NCBI GenBank assembly: GCA_942159475.1
Contig: OW804098.1
Coordinates: 7,478,383 to 7,542,382, forward strand
Length of the DNA stretch: 64,000 nucleotides
From: Sthenelais limicola
Taxonomy: Eukaryota > Annelida > Polychaeta > Phyllodocida > Sigalionidae
Reading direction: 5' to 3'
Part shown: positions 10,746-22,439 of the stretch, one piece after another
Layout of the letters: every line of letters begins with the position of its first letter
Numbering within the stretch: position 1 is the stretch's first letter
Notes under the pieces: generated by a model
What the model was told of the DNA's origin: nothing
The model's input: the letters and a program-made list of their open reading frames with translations, nothing else
Database searches by the model: none
Program-made: the position numbers and the translations under genes

Positions 10746-11140
10746 CAGTATAAATATATAAGTATTAATGTGCTGGTACACTGGGCAGTTGAGTTATATC
10801 ACATAGACTTTAGAATTGTGTTTGACTACGAGTATAACATATTCTCATTTTACATTTTACATCTTTTATAGCATACATTATTATTATATAGTCTGTTGAC
10901 TAGGTGTGCTTAGATATGTACCAGTTCATAATCTTAAACTATACATGTGTTAGTAGTTGGGGCATCCCTATATTACTGGTTCCCTAATTTACTGTGGTTT
11001 CCTTATGGTGAAGTTGATTATTTCTGTATATGCCAGTGTATATGGGTGTAGTTTCATACAAAACCGCACTCCTGATATGCTATATTACATTGCTTATATT
11101 TATTTGTGAACATAATATATTCTGGTTAGGCCGTCGGTTT
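10746..11140. other. AT-rich non-coding stretch
   Basis: No exon, repeat family or regulatory motif could be supported. Confidence 0.35.
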
Positions 11141-11144
11141 CATA

Positions 11145-11245
11145 CAAGGGTCAAATTTTCAGAAAATGTACAATTCGCCTTCACCAATCTTCTGAAATAA
11201 CTCAGATTTCAGACAAAAATTAAAGTTCAATATACAGTTTAACCT
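11145..11245. mobile_element. MITE family F1, left half only
   Basis: GGGTCAAATTTTCAGAAAAT followed by GTACAATTCGCCTTCACCAA and the CCTAACCAAACTG block matches the left half of F1. The right half is absent. Confidence 0.78.
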
Positions 11246-11493
11246 AACCAAACTGGTATTATATGTGAATATAGTGCTGAAAGGAACTGAGGGTGCATTC
11301 TTGTATCCCAGCGGCAGCCATATTGGATTCTGACCTGGAAATTGACCTGGAAACAAAATAATAAGATCAGAAATGAATTCCTTGTGCCTTAAAACATAGA
11401 CAAAGAGGTATTACACATGAATTTAGTGCTATTAGAAGCTGAGATGTGACATTCCTGTTACCTGGTGGCGGCCATATTGGTTTTTGCCCATAT

Positions 11494-11510
11494 TGGCCAC
11501 CAGGGGGCTA
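11494..11510 (+). promoter_or_regulatory. CTCF-like motif
   Basis: GGCCACCAGGGGGCTA matches the core CTCF consensus CCACnAGGGGGC. It lies about 350 bp upstream of the candidate first exon at 11,859. Only a motif match; occupancy is unknown. Confidence 0.3.
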
Positions 11511-11858
11511 CCCCAATTTGTATGCGGTGGTTTTTGGAAACCTTATATCTATACCTAATACCACACCAAATTTCAAAAACTTGTCACCAAGTGCTCGATT
11601 TTGGGAAATACTTGCAAGTTTCCTCCCAGCTATCCATATTCATTGCATATGCAAACAATAAATTATCCTTGATGATCACTCCCTTTGTTAGCTATTTCAA
11701 GCAGTAAATAATTAATGATTTTATCACTTATATCATAGCTGGCGGCCTTCGGTAAGTGCCAAACACACTATGGCCTTTCATTAACTGCTGGATATTTCAT
11801 GACCTGTACACATATCTATATAGTTGACATGTTGGATTACTCATATCTACTACTCAGC

Positions 11859-11916
11859 ATGGGAGGGTATTGCTTCATGCTCTGGTTTGCTTGCACTATT
11901 CCAACTCTTGGAAGTG
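11859..11916 (+). CDS. Host gene 1, exon 1: candidate signal-peptide exon
   Basis: An ATG in strong context (A at -3, G at +4) opens 19 codons rich in hydrophobic residues (MGGYCFMLWFACTIPTLGS), like a signal peptide with a small-residue end. An upstream in-frame ATG at 11,829 would lengthen it by ten residues. The exon ends with one base of a split codon before GTAAGA. The methyltransferase-like exon at 31,942 begins with two bases completing a codon, so the phases fit. The implied 20-kb intron holds both satellite arrays and the Ngaro element. Which exon precedes 31,942 is inferred from phase and protein logic, not shown. Confidence 0.42.
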
Positions 11917-12677
11917 GTAAGAATTTCTATATTTTCCATTTGTTGATGAGAACTCTTTTTGAATTAATACAAATTACTCATTAGGATTGTTTGAATAAGA
12001 CACAATGCTGGGGATGGATTTTAGAGATTCTTTATTATTTTTCTTATTTTTTGTTAAATAATGCCTAACATGCGAGGCTCTTACAAATTTTATTGTTTGT
12101 CTAGTAATTGTATCAAGATCGAAGGTATATATGAAATGACTTTGTTATCTGATTGATATAATTATCACAACATTCTGTTACTTTTTAATGCAACCAGCCT
12201 AGTTCTAATTTTGGCCAGCCAACAATAATGTATACTGCTCAATTCCTCATTACTGAGGCAATTTAGGTGATTCTTTTCCTACTCACTAATTATTGATTGT
12301 ATCAACTTTATTTATATTCCATATTATTTTGTATTCCTCATGCCTCAAAGCATTAAGAAAAATGTATTCACACTTGAATATCAGTTGATTTTAACCAAAG
12401 GTATGGTATTGAAAAGGTTTGCTGGGAGCCATTTCTTTGGGCATGTTCCCTTACCTAGACGAGCTGGCGAAATGGCACTGCATAACATGCATGGCACACT
12501 GCATAACAAAGCTAGAGAAAACGCCTCCCGTCCATCGGGAGATACATAGTACTGAACAACATTCTCCACGGTCGGGAAACCCCCTCTATTTCTCATTGTC
12601 CAAGACCCACAACTTATCTGAGTGCCTAAGTTAGACCCTTACAGAGAGATTTGACCAAGAATTTTTAGCTCTTACTG
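11917..12677. other. Non-coding stretch
   Basis: Mostly AT-rich. A short open frame at 12,340-12,549 has no recognisable domain. From 12,678 the GATATC satellite begins. Confidence 0.35.
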
Positions 12678-12800
12678 CCCACCAAGAAAGCTGATATCAG
12701 CCCGATATCAGAATCTGATATCAGATCTGATATCAGATAGGTATGTCATTCTGATATCAGGGTGATATCAGGGTGATATCAGATTCCAATGAGCAAGAAA
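12678..12800. repeat. Left end of the GATATC satellite region
   Basis: Starts with CCCACCAAGAAA (12,678-12,689), then dense copies of CTGATATCAG. The same 12-mer appears inverted at 26,092-26,103, closing the second array. Confidence 0.85.
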
Positions 12801-12854
12801 TTTTTACATACTAAAAAATATGCATGCAAAAAGGGGGTTTCAAGCTCTTCTGTT

Positions 12855-13565
12855 CAAAGTTTGCTGAAATAGGAATTTTTAAAGATTTTAGAATTTTTTT
12901 TATATCAGATTCTGATATCAGACTGATATCAGGCTGATATCAATTTCTGATGAAAATGAAAGTATTTGCAGATGCTTTGATTGTCCTCTCATGTACCTAA
13001 TTCAAGCTCTCCTTAAATATATTTCCGAATTTTTTTTGGTAAAATATGAATTTTTAAAGATTTTAGAATGTTTTCCATATCAGATCTGATATCAGATTGA
13101 TATCATTCTGATATCAATTTCTGATGAAAATGAAAGTATTTGCGGATACTTTGATTGTCCTCTTATGTACCTAATTCAAGCTCTCCTTAAATATATTTCC
13201 CAAAATTCTTGCTGAAATAGGAATTTTTAAAGATTTTAGAATTTTTACCATATCAGATCTGATATCAGATTGATATCATTCTGATATCAATTTCTGATAA
13301 AAATGAAAGTATTTGCAGATGCTTTGATTGTCCTCTCATGTACCTAATTCAAGCTCTCCTTAAATATATTTCCCAAAATTCTTGCTGAAATAGGAATTTT
13401 TAAAGATTTTAGAATTTTACCATATCAGATCTGATATCAGATGGATATCATTCTGATATCAATTTCTGATGAAAATGAAAGTATTTGTGGATGCTTTGAT
13501 TGTCCTCTTATGTACCTAATTCAAGCTCTCCTTAAATACATTTCCCAAAATTCTTTGAATTTTCG
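12855..13565. repeat. Tandem repeat of about 172 bp, four copies
   Basis: Each unit has AATTTTTAAAGATTTTAGAA, a GATATC cluster, ATTTCTGATGAAAATGAAAG, TTTGATTGTCCTCT and TTCAAGCTCTCCTTAAATA. Unit starts lie near 12,868, 13,047, 13,212 and 13,388. Similarity between units is very high. Non-coding satellite. Confidence 0.88.
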
Positions 13566-13569
13566 ATCG

Positions 13570-14337
13570 GCCCTATATCAGATCTGATATTGAGCCGATA
13601 TCATACTAATATCAGTTCTGATATCAGTTTCTGATATTGAGCCGATATCATACCAATACTATTTCTGATATCAGTTTCTGATATTGAGCCGATATCGTAC
13701 CAATACTACTTCTGATATCAGTTTCTGATATTGAGCCGATATCATATCGTTACTATTTCTGATATCAGATATCAGTTCTGATATTGAGCCGATATCAGAC
13801 CGATATAATTTTCCGATATCAGTTCTGATATTGAGCCGATATCACACCGATATAATTTTCCGATATCAGTTCTGATATTGAGCCGATATCAGACCGATAT
13901 AATTTTCCGATATCAGTTCTGATATTGAGCCGATATCGGACCGATATAATTTTCCGATATCAGTTCTGATATTGAGCCGATATCGGACCGATACTATTTC
14001 TGATATCAGTTCTGATATTGAGCCGATATCGGACCGATATAATTTTCCGATATCAGTTCTGATATTGAGCCGATATCGGACCGATATAATTTTCCGATAT
14101 CAGTTCTGATATTGAGCCGATATCGGACCGATATAATTTTCCGATATCAGTTCTGATATTGAGCCGATATCAGACAGATATAATTTTCCGATATCAGTTC
14201 TGATATTGAGCCGATATCAGACTGATATATTTTTCCGATATCAGTTCTGATATTGAGCCGATATCAGACTAATATTATTTCTGATATCAGTTCTGATATT
14301 GAGGCGATATCATACCAATACTATTTCTGATTTCGAT
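13570..14337. repeat. 47-bp GATATC satellite array, forward orientation
   Basis: About 15 tandem units containing TTCTGATATTGAGCCGATAT and CCGATATAATTTTCCGATAT. Each unit has several self-complementary GATATC cores, so either strand can fold locally. The array at 25.3-25.9 kb has the same monomer in reverse orientation. Confidence 0.92.
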
Positions 14338-14815
14338 CGTTAAGTCAAAATAGTCTTTCTAAAAAGCCAATCGTAGTCAGAATAATCTATTGTAAAGTCA
14401 GAAAAGCCTATTGTAAAGTTGAAATAGTCAATTGTTAAGTCGAAATAGTAAATCGTTAAGTCAGAAAAGTCTATCATAAAGTTGAAATAGTCAATTGTTA
14501 AGTCGAAATAGTGAATCGTTAAGTCAGAAATGTCAATCGAAAAGTCAAAATAGTCAATCTTAAAGTCTGAAAAGTTTTTCGTAAGTTGAAATAGTCAATT
14601 GTTAAGTCAAAATAGTCAATCGTAAAATCAGAAATGTTTATCGTCAAGTTGTAATAGTCAATTGTTAAGTCAAAAAAGTCAATTGTAAAATTAGAAAAGT
14701 CAATCGTAAAGTCGGAAAAGTCAATCATAAAGTCAAAATAGTCAATTGTAAAGTCACAAAAGTTGATCGTAACGTCAAAATAGTCAATCGTAAAGTCAAA
14801 ATATTGTACCTAATT
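14338..14815. repeat. Minisatellite of GTCAATCGTAAAGTC type
   Basis: About twenty diverged units of roughly 20 bp around AAAGTCAAAATAGTCAATCG and AAGTTGAAATAGTCAATTG. Read on the minus strand it gives a repetitive LTIDYFNLTID-like frame, a by-product of the period. Confidence 0.88.
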
Positions 14816-14984
14816 CATACAATTTATTTGTGTAAATAAAATTGCTAACTCTAACTTAATGTCTTCAGTCTTGGTTTCTTGGACCATGGATTTAAATTAC
14901 TTAATCAAACAATCCCACATACAACAGTTCATGCTCTCCTTTAAAGAAAATCAGGAAAATGCTATTACAAAAGTTTGTTGGCCC

Positions 14985-15345
14985 TATATCAGTTTCTGAT
15001 ATTGAGCCGATATCGTACCGATATTATTTCTGATATCAGTTTCTGATATTGAGCCGATATTGTACCAATACCATTTCTGATATCAGTTTCTGATATTGAG
15101 CCGATATCAGACCGATACTATTTCTGATATTGAGCCGATATCGTACTTTTTCTGATATCAGTTTCTGATATTGGCCCGATGGAAAAACTGATATCGAAAA
15201 CTCTCATTCCATTCTGACACTCTCAAACAATCCCACTAACAACAATTCATCAAGAGAACATCAAGAAAATGAAATTACAAAAGTTTGTCAGCTGAACATC
15301 AGAACCCGATATCAACTTGATGGTCAGATCTGATATCAGCTTGAC
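14985..15345. repeat. Resumed GATATC satellite
   Basis: Units with TTTCTGATATTGAGCCGATA and ACCGATACTATTTCTGATAT return after about 170 bp of other sequence, decaying near 15,180-15,345 into isolated GATATCA cores. Confidence 0.85.
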
Positions 15346-16440
15346 ATTTTCATCTTCACATTGTTTAACATGCCTAATTGAGCCTCGTCCATGACGTCAC
15401 GTCATGCCTTGCTGCACATGTACCCGCAACCTTGTCAGTGATGTGCAGCAACCAACCCTCTTACCAATCTCCACCATAGGCTATGTACAGAGTATAGGGA
15501 GGAGAGTAGGAGGTGAAGGAGGGGATTGGTTCAGCTAATCTATATGTAAACGTGAGTGAGTGAATGGGTGAGATTGGTTGCTTTACGCCCTTATCAACAC
15601 ATTTAACAATATCAAGGGCGGGAGAGCTGAGAGGGAGAGTTTATTAGGCCTATCATACCCAAGAAATAGAGATAGAGAAGAAGGGAGAGACAGACAGAAA
15701 AGAGACCGAAAGGCACTTTATGGTCATACCCAGGACCAAGGAGGGGAGATGTATTTAACAAATAGTGGGGAAGTGGAGGAAGAAAAGGTTAAAAAGATTA
15801 ATTTAAAACAGGCTTCAAATGCTGTGTTGCTAGACGCCCAACGCACACCCTCTGCACAGTTTAGAGGAGGAGCAGTTCTAAGGGGGGATGATATCGGCTC
15901 AATCAGAATGCTCAGGCACTAAGAGTTTGAAAGATGAATAATAATAGAAAAAATTAAATCAATTGTCTCCCGACCTAGGCACCTGCATATTTTAGCAAGA
16001 TTCATTTCTTTTCAAAAGAATATGTCTACCATGAAAATTAAAGGGGGAACCACACAGGTTTCATCGTTATCTTTCATGAATATTATTGGGTTTATATGCA
16101 TATCATAGTTACCCCTATTGGAGGTTAATTTCATTACAATCTTTTTTACCAACTTTACTACCCTGTGATTTAACCTGTTTTGGGCCAAAAAGTGGCACTA
16201 TATAGGGGGCCTATATATATATATATGTTATCTCCTATATTTTATATAAAAGAATAAAAGTTTAATAAATGGTCGGATTCCTATAAGGTGTAGAAAAAAA
16301 CTGCCTCTACAAACCAAGTGCCAAAGGCCCCCAAAGGCATTTTTCTGTACAAAATATAACTATTATATAGGCATTTATATACTACTGTATATTAGAGGAA
16401 TCGTCGCCGGCCTCTGCGGCGCCACCTATGTTTTTGTACA
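15346..16440. other. Non-coding stretch before the candidate small gene
   Basis: A purine-rich frame at 15,578-15,922 (114 codons, many Arg, Glu, Lys) has no recognisable domain and I do not call it. The rest is AT-rich with a TATATA run near 16,215. Confidence 0.4.
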
Positions 16441-16487
16441 CGACACCGCCGCCACCTAGCGGCACCTACCTGAATAAATCAACCGCC

Positions 16488-16500
16488 CCCCGCCATTTTC
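16488..16500 (-). promoter_or_regulatory. YY1-like motif just upstream of an ATG
   Basis: The minus strand reads AAAATGGCGG within a GC-rich stretch (16,400-16,500), about ten bases before the ATG at 16,509. Such an element close to a first exon is common in housekeeping promoters of animals. It supports a transcription start here. Confidence 0.4.
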
Positions 16501-16508
16501 GAACTGAG

Positions 16509-16549
16509 ATGGAGTCCTTGGGAGTTTGCATTGTAGGATATTTCCAGTG
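16509..16549 (+). CDS. Candidate 52-residue acidic protein, exon 1
   Basis: ATG with G at -3 and G at +4 follows a GC-rich 5' region with a YY1-like motif. The exon codes MESLGVCIVGYFQ and ends with two bases of a split codon (TG) before a strong donor, GTGAGT. The next plausible acceptor that keeps frame is at 17,401, where the first base C completes a Cys codon. I do not recognise the protein. Confidence 0.45.
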
Positions 16550-17401
16550 GTGAGTATGTTTCAGTTGACAAATTTCAGCAAAATTCATAATCGGAAAGAT
16601 CAGTCATTTCTACCTGTCTATGTGTAATTCTGCGGGACTAATCGGTGGAGGAAAACATCAAATTGAACCAACAGTCACCCGGTCCCTATTATCGCCCATA
16701 CGAAGCATATATATATACATGCAGGGTGGTAAACAGGAAAGGGGGCAGTACTCGCAGGTTCATTGTTCCATTAATACTGCTTCGATGTGCATATATTTAA
16801 TATCAAATGACAGCTCTGGAACTAGGGAACTCGATTACGGACGTGGACTTACTGTTAAATATATATAACTAATAGAAATCGACACGCAGAACGGTGTTTG
16901 GTCACGGGACCGCTTGGATACCGTTCGCTTAGGAAGGGTTAACTAAGTCTAAGGCGGGAGCCATTTGCGTGCACCAGTCACGGTCCCTCCACGCTTGGTC
17001 TCTGTGGTTATGTTTGTATACCAGGATTTCCTGAAGGACATTTGATAATTTTTTTCCATCCTTATTTCAACATTTTATCACTGGAAACTAGATGGGGACA
17101 TGTCTGACATTGAAATCAACGTCAAACAAATTGATTTTGCCAGCAAATAACCATACCTAAAATTAAGAACTGAGCATCTGTGGAACTCCACGCATTTCCA
17201 AACACAACCAATTATAAGTGGCAGGAAGTTCTCACTGAGCCAGGCGTGGCAGTGCGGCAGGCTTGAGTGGAAGCATTGGGGAACCCAATGTTTTTCTCAT
17301 TGAATCAAGTGTGGCAGGGTTGAGTGGAAGCATTCGGGAAGCAAATGTTTGTTGCAACTGGTTTTTTGACTGGAGATTGTTGTTAATTCATTTTCTACCA
17401 G

Positions 17402-17519
17402 CACCTGGCCATCCCCTGACATTGAAATTGATCCTGAATTAACTGATGTAGACCTTCCAGCTGCATTAAATTATGGATCACAACCAAGTGAAATTTATGA
17501 TGCCTATGATTTATCATAA
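17402..17519 (+). CDS. Candidate 52-residue acidic protein, exon 2 and stop
   Basis: After the acceptor TTTTCTACCAG, this exon continues the frame for 38 codons to TAA. The peptide begins TWPSPDIEIDPELTD and ends YDAYDLS. Joined to exon 1 the coding length is 159 nt, exactly 53 codons. The product would have ten Asp/Glu and no Lys, Arg or His, which is striking for a random frame. It could also be the last exon of a longer transcript. No domain is recognised; function unknown. Confidence 0.45.
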
Positions 17520-19064
17520 CCTATTTACGCCCCCTCTCACACTCCCCCCCTCCCCCCCCCCCCCCCCACACACACACTCTGTAAGAAACTGAGAATTTCC
17601 AAACATTCCAGGGCCACTTAAAAGATTCCAACAGGATTCAAGGTCATGTGATGATATTTCAGGCCCTTCGACCTATATGTTAATTTTCCAGCCCTTGAAT
17701 TTATTTGTCCAAATTCTAGGCTTTTCCTATTATTGGAATATAGTTAATCAAGTGCACATAAAAGTATACCGCAGTGTTCCCAAAAACTTTTTAGTGACAC
17801 CAGCCAATGTGGCCGACGTGGACAAGCCCCACGCCGGCCATTTTTTACCTACAAAAAAAATTGTAATGGTACCTGCAAATTCTCATGAAAAAACACCTAT
17901 GGCTATGGCCAAGACCTTATTTCACAACACCGATGGCCGAAACCTTATTTCACCTATGTCAGGGTGGGAGTAAAATAGATTAGGGGAGTTCAGGGGCATG
18001 CCCCCCGGAATTATTTTAAAAACAAGCCATGAAATGGTGCCTTCTGGGGACATTTTAACATCATTTTCTAGAAATCTGAAACTCACTCTCTGGTGCATTT
18101 TAAGTATTTGGGGGTTTAAATATTATGTGGATATCAACATAATTTTCCCAGTTTGATTCCCATAATACAGTTTTATTATTTGCAGAAATTTGGATGAACT
18201 GATTCTAGGCAAGGGGAAAATATTTTACTTTAACCAAAGATCAATTAATATTAGCATGTGTATAATTCGGCCCTACATGCAAATTAATAACATTCTATTT
18301 TCATAGTTCTATGTGTGGAAGAATCTTGTTTCATTATGTGTTCTGCATAATAATATACAATTCCAGGCAGTGGCTTAATCAGTAGGCCTATGTATGTATC
18401 GGTAATTAAAATATTAATCCTTTTCACATCAAATCAAATGTTAGCCTACATTGAAGGTGAAGTCGGCCACTTTGGCTGACATGAAAGCTTATCCTGCTGA
18501 GGATTGGTCTACCTAACACTGCTAGTGAGACAGTCTCCGAGTATCATGAGTAGCCTACTGTATGTACATGCTGATAGACAGATGTGTTAATGTCAAAACA
18601 ACAAGATAGGATTAAAATAAACTTGTTGGTCAAAATTATACTTTTCCGGGACAAAGCTAACTGCGGGTGGGACGAGGGATACATGAAATATTAAAGATGT
18701 AAAAGATCAAACAAATTCTGGGGGAGGTCCCCCATAACCCTCCAGCGAGAGGGGAGAGCCTTGAGTTGTCTAGTCTATATATATTGACGACACCTGTGTG
18801 TTTTCGCCACAGTGACTAAACCAACACATCTGAATTGAAATTTAGCCCAGTAATATAGGCCTACATAATTGTCTCATCTAATAAATGTGAGGGTCAGTGA
18901 ACCTCTGAAGCAAACCTGCTTCAATATGAATTTAGAGTGTAAAACAGACTACTGTGGATAGGAGCTATTTCTGTATGGAATTTCTGATTAGGAAATCGCT
19001 GGGGGAGCATAGGCCTACAGAACAAAGTGGTGAAATTGATGAGAAGAAAAATAGGATTGCGACT
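17520..19064. other. Possible 3' region and non-coding stretch
   Basis: A C-run plus (CA)n lies at 17,546-17,577. AGGCCT hexamers recur at 18,383, 18,855 and 19,011. AATAAA occurs near 18,617. Nothing else supportable. Confidence 0.4.
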
Positions 19065-19130
19065 ATGGGTACTTGGAAGGCAGGCAGTTTGGGCTTTGGC
19101 CGACTTGACCTGCTTGGTTTCCGAAGACAA
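19065..19130 (+). CDS. Candidate 71-residue protein, exon 1
   Basis: An ATG in strong context (A or C near -3, G at +4) starts 22 codons (MGTWKAGSLGFG then RLDLLGF) and ends on a codon boundary at a perfect donor, GTAAGT. The frame is open further upstream to 18,954, so the exon may begin earlier. Phase 0 fits the exon at 22,932. Unknown protein. Confidence 0.33.
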
Positions 19131-19333
19131 GTAAGTCTATGGCAATGCTTCTATTCCTTAAATAATGAGAGCTGAGATATTGACAAATTGTGTGTCTCAC
19201 ACAGAATGCATGAGACTTGGGAGCCCTGGGTGCAGTCATTTTGGTCACATGTAGGATTTAGAGAGGGTTGGGGAAACTTATGGATTGATCATTAAAGTTT
19301 ACCTGCCCGATCCAATAGATATTTCTATGTCAA

Positions 19334-19437
19334 GTACAGTGGAACCTTGCATAAAGACCACCTCTCTACTAAGGCTATGAGACCACAAATCATTCAGTCC
19401 CAAGGGTGGTCTCAATAGAGAGATTCCACTGTACATA
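19334..19437. mobile_element. Hairpin repeat F10 (ACAGTGGAACC ends)
   Basis: TACAGTGGAACCTTGCATAA at the left and AGAGATTCCACTGTA at the right form the stem; GACCACC and GGTGGTCTC pair internally. A second copy was split by LINE-A (39,145-39,215 and 43,058-43,113). Confidence 0.8.
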
Positions 19438-19509
19438 CTATATTCAGGGGTATCAATAAGGGCTTGATCTCAAACTAAGGTAAAGAAGATGTGATGTAGT
19501 TATAAGATA

Positions 19510-19870
19510 TACAGATATAGGTGTAAACATTTATTCTGGTCATGTTCTGACACCCTAGTATAAGGGTACCAGAGAAACGCAAGGTTAAAATTAGTATATT
19601 CAGTAATAGTGTATTTTATTACGATCACATATGTATGGATTTAAAAATCTATTCTGGTCATATTCTGGACACCCTAGTATAGGGGTTTCAGTGAAACGCA
19701 ATGTTAAAATTGATGTATCAAGTAATAATGTATTTTATTACGGTATCATTTGTTTACTTTCCTGTGTTTATAGGGAATATCTGACTGCTCTTTCAAGTAC
19801 TACATGTAAATGATTTGTAGTATCAGATCGTATCGTACTGTACTGTATGAACGAATTACAACTCTTGAAA
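19510..19870 (+). repeat. Dispersed repeat with internal tandem duplication
   Basis: Inverted partner of 7560-7740. The block TATTCTGGTCAT to AAACGCAA occurs twice (about 19,532-19,588 and 19,648-19,706), giving a roughly 115-bp duplication that the 7.6-kb copy lacks. Confidence 0.75.
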
Positions 19871-19947
19871 TAGTTATTATTATTCTATTATAACCTGAGA
19901 TACCCCCTAGCTGTACAGTTTGACTAACTACTCTTTAGTTATTTACA

Positions 19948-20598
19948 TACCATATTTCCTTGAATAGGCGCCCCCGGCACTAATTAAGTCAAGGGACTTT
20001 GTACCAGGCGCCTATTCAAGGCCCGGCGCCTATTCAAAAGAGGGAGAATGAGCATGGAAATTATAGATTTACTTTCCCAGAATCTCATATATATAGGAAA
20101 ATCATTTGTAATTTACAACATCCTAAATATTTGTACCGTATTCTTGTCATCTAAAACATACTGGTCTTAATTTGCCATGATTGTATCCCAAATCTTTCAG
20201 AAGGATCGTCATAAGATGGTATATAAACAGTGTAAAGTAATGCCAGTGTCTGGTTACTGTTATCATAACAGTAAACTCGAGGTAACCACCAGCTTGAAAC
20301 TGGATACTTAGGTCTGCTGGCGGGCATCCTAATTAAGATTGTTTGTTTAATAATAACCTCAAGAGACTTAATATCAACAACAAAAATGGCACTACTGAAG
20401 ATAGACAAAGCCAAACCAGTGATAAATCATTACCACTACAGCTGATTATAGTGACAAATCCAAATCGTATTGCATCATTTGTTTTGATACATATACCTTA
20501 ACCCTGGCGCCTATTCAAGGCCCGGCGCTTATTAGTAAATCATGCTCTGCCCCTGGCGCCTATTCAAGGCCCTGGCGGTATTTCAAGGAAATACGGTA
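19948..20598. mobile_element. MITE with TACCATATTTCCTTGAATA inverted ends
   Basis: The left end TACCATATTTCCTTGAATA is mirrored by TATTTCAAGGAAATACGGTA at the right. Just inside are several copies of GGCGCCTATTCAAGGC in both halves. The 651-bp element is non-coding; a short minus-strand open frame inside is not convincing. Confidence 0.85.
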
Positions 20599-20791
20599 CT
20601 TATATTTTATTATATCTCTTAAGTCTATTTTTTTACTCTTATATTCAAAATTTATGGTAACAGACAGAATAAATGTACTCTAGTTAATTCATAAAGGTAT
20701 GTCGACCCTTTTGTCTATGTATATAGTACTCGCTTGGTACTCATTTGTACTCACCGAAAAGACAAATAAAAAACATCTTATCTTATCTTAA

Positions 20792-21608
20792 GGAGGCTGG
20801 CCACAATTTCGCCCGGGAGGATATTGTGCGATCTGTTGGTCGGAATTTGCCGTTATACGGTCGTCATATTCTCTCTTTTGCGACATATCTGGTCTAATAA
20901 TTAACAGACAAAACTCCACAACTCATATTCAGAAACGGACTAGGAATAGGCTTATGTTATTTGTCAAAGTATAAATGGTTTCTGTCATGGTTTCTGTCAT
21001 TCTGTTATATTTTACGACATATGTATGGTTTAATTCCCAAGCTAAATCTCGCACTACTTTGTTTTGTTGACAATTCCCCGACGGCCCAGTGTTTCAGGCT
21101 AATACATGGTCATTTCTGTTCAAATCAATATGTTAAAGACATATAAAGGCTGTAGAATCGATCAGAAAAGTATATTCTAGGTCTAGCCTATCTAACTTAG
21201 AGTTGACAACAGCAAACAAAGATGTAAACAGTCAAAATTACGGCAAACTCCACCTCCGACTCCACCTTGACCTGATACTTGCAATGTTGTCTACCAAAAA
21301 ATCTATAGTGGAGACCCCCAATATATTTGACTGTTTTGTAATCTAAACTGTTATGAGAATATGATATGTGAATTTTAAAAAATTCTGATTACTTTTTCCT
21401 GATGAAATAGGTGAAAATGTGCAAAATATGACGTTTTTCCCATAGTGGCCTATGATAAAGCTTCCCTCATGCGATTGACCCCACAGTTGGGAAATAAGCC
21501 TGGAAAGGTACCTAATAAATGGTATTTTTGGAATCAGCATACTTTGAACTATGAATGGTGCAATTTTGGGGAAAATCTGATTACTTTTTGAAATTGTGGC
21601 CAGCCTCC
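20792..21608. mobile_element. piggyBac-type non-autonomous element (TTAA target)
   Basis: The ends GGAGGCTGGCCACAATTTC (20,792-20,810) and its exact reverse complement (21,590-21,608) form a perfect 19-bp inverted repeat. Both ends are directly flanked by TTAA (20,788-20,791 and 21,609-21,612), the target duplication of piggyBac elements. The 817-bp interior has no transposase. Confidence 0.9.
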
Positions 21609-21612
21609 TTAA

Positions 21613-22435
21613 GACACATCAACTCGAAAATTCAGCAACATGAAAGTAATTAAAGGAACAGTTGTATATTCAAAATTTAAACTAAAATAAGTTAGTTTGT
21701 AATTCTAACCAAAGAATAGGCTTTGACCCCAACATTATATTGAAGTTAAGATGCAAACATTATGTAAAATTGTATTCTTGTGGCACCTGACATCTGATGA
21801 CATGGTACTGTACATTACTTTACTGTGATGGAAAAAAATTAAAAATTCTAACTGTTTGCAGGTTCAAATGCACAGGGCTAGCTAGAGACTGGCCAAGGTA
21901 ACCATGGTTTCTCCGCCTGGAGCCCTTAACCATGAAGAACAATTGACTGGTATGTTTATTGGTGACTTTTCATATTAAAGTAAGAAGAAATGATTTTTAT
22001 ATAAATAGAATGTTGCCCATATTCATTTAAATACACCATATTATTAACAAATCACTTAGAGCCTGCTGTTGTGAAACATAAATTTACAATTTGACTCCAC
22101 CGAATCATTTATACTGTAATTGTAGAGTATGATGCATCTATACATGTGCTGATGATCATCTTTACTAATGCCACCCGCAGAAAATTAAAATTTCATTGAA
22201 GTTCCGGGTGATAGTGAATGACCATATAAATATGTAACATAAACATGCTTGAGTTAATATTTCATTAACTTTATTTAAATTATAACCTAAGATTGACAAT
22301 TACGATTACCATATTAATTATACCAAAATCATAACTTATAGAATATTGACGATTGTTTGACTTTTACACAAAATCTTCCCCAACATTTGTGGGTTAACAT
22401 CTGGCTTACACGCCTGATTAATAGATTTGCAACAT
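21613..22435. other. AT-rich non-coding stretch
   Basis: No repeat family recognised. An acceptor-like AACTGTTTGCAG at 21,850-21,861 is followed by a short exon-like run to a GTAACC donor, but no frame with content supports it. Confidence 0.35.
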
Positions 22436-22439
22436 TATG

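Noticed and set aside
13570..14337. CRISPR-like array of regular repeats
   Set aside because: Units are contiguous 47-bp satellite copies with no variable spacers, in animal DNA; no cas genes.
14519..14728. Minus-strand repetitive protein (TIDFSNF-like units)
   Set aside because: Direct product of the ~20-bp minisatellite; no start context or domain.
15578..15922. 114-codon purine-rich open frame
   Set aside because: Low-complexity Arg/Glu/Lys composition, no domain, no splice support.
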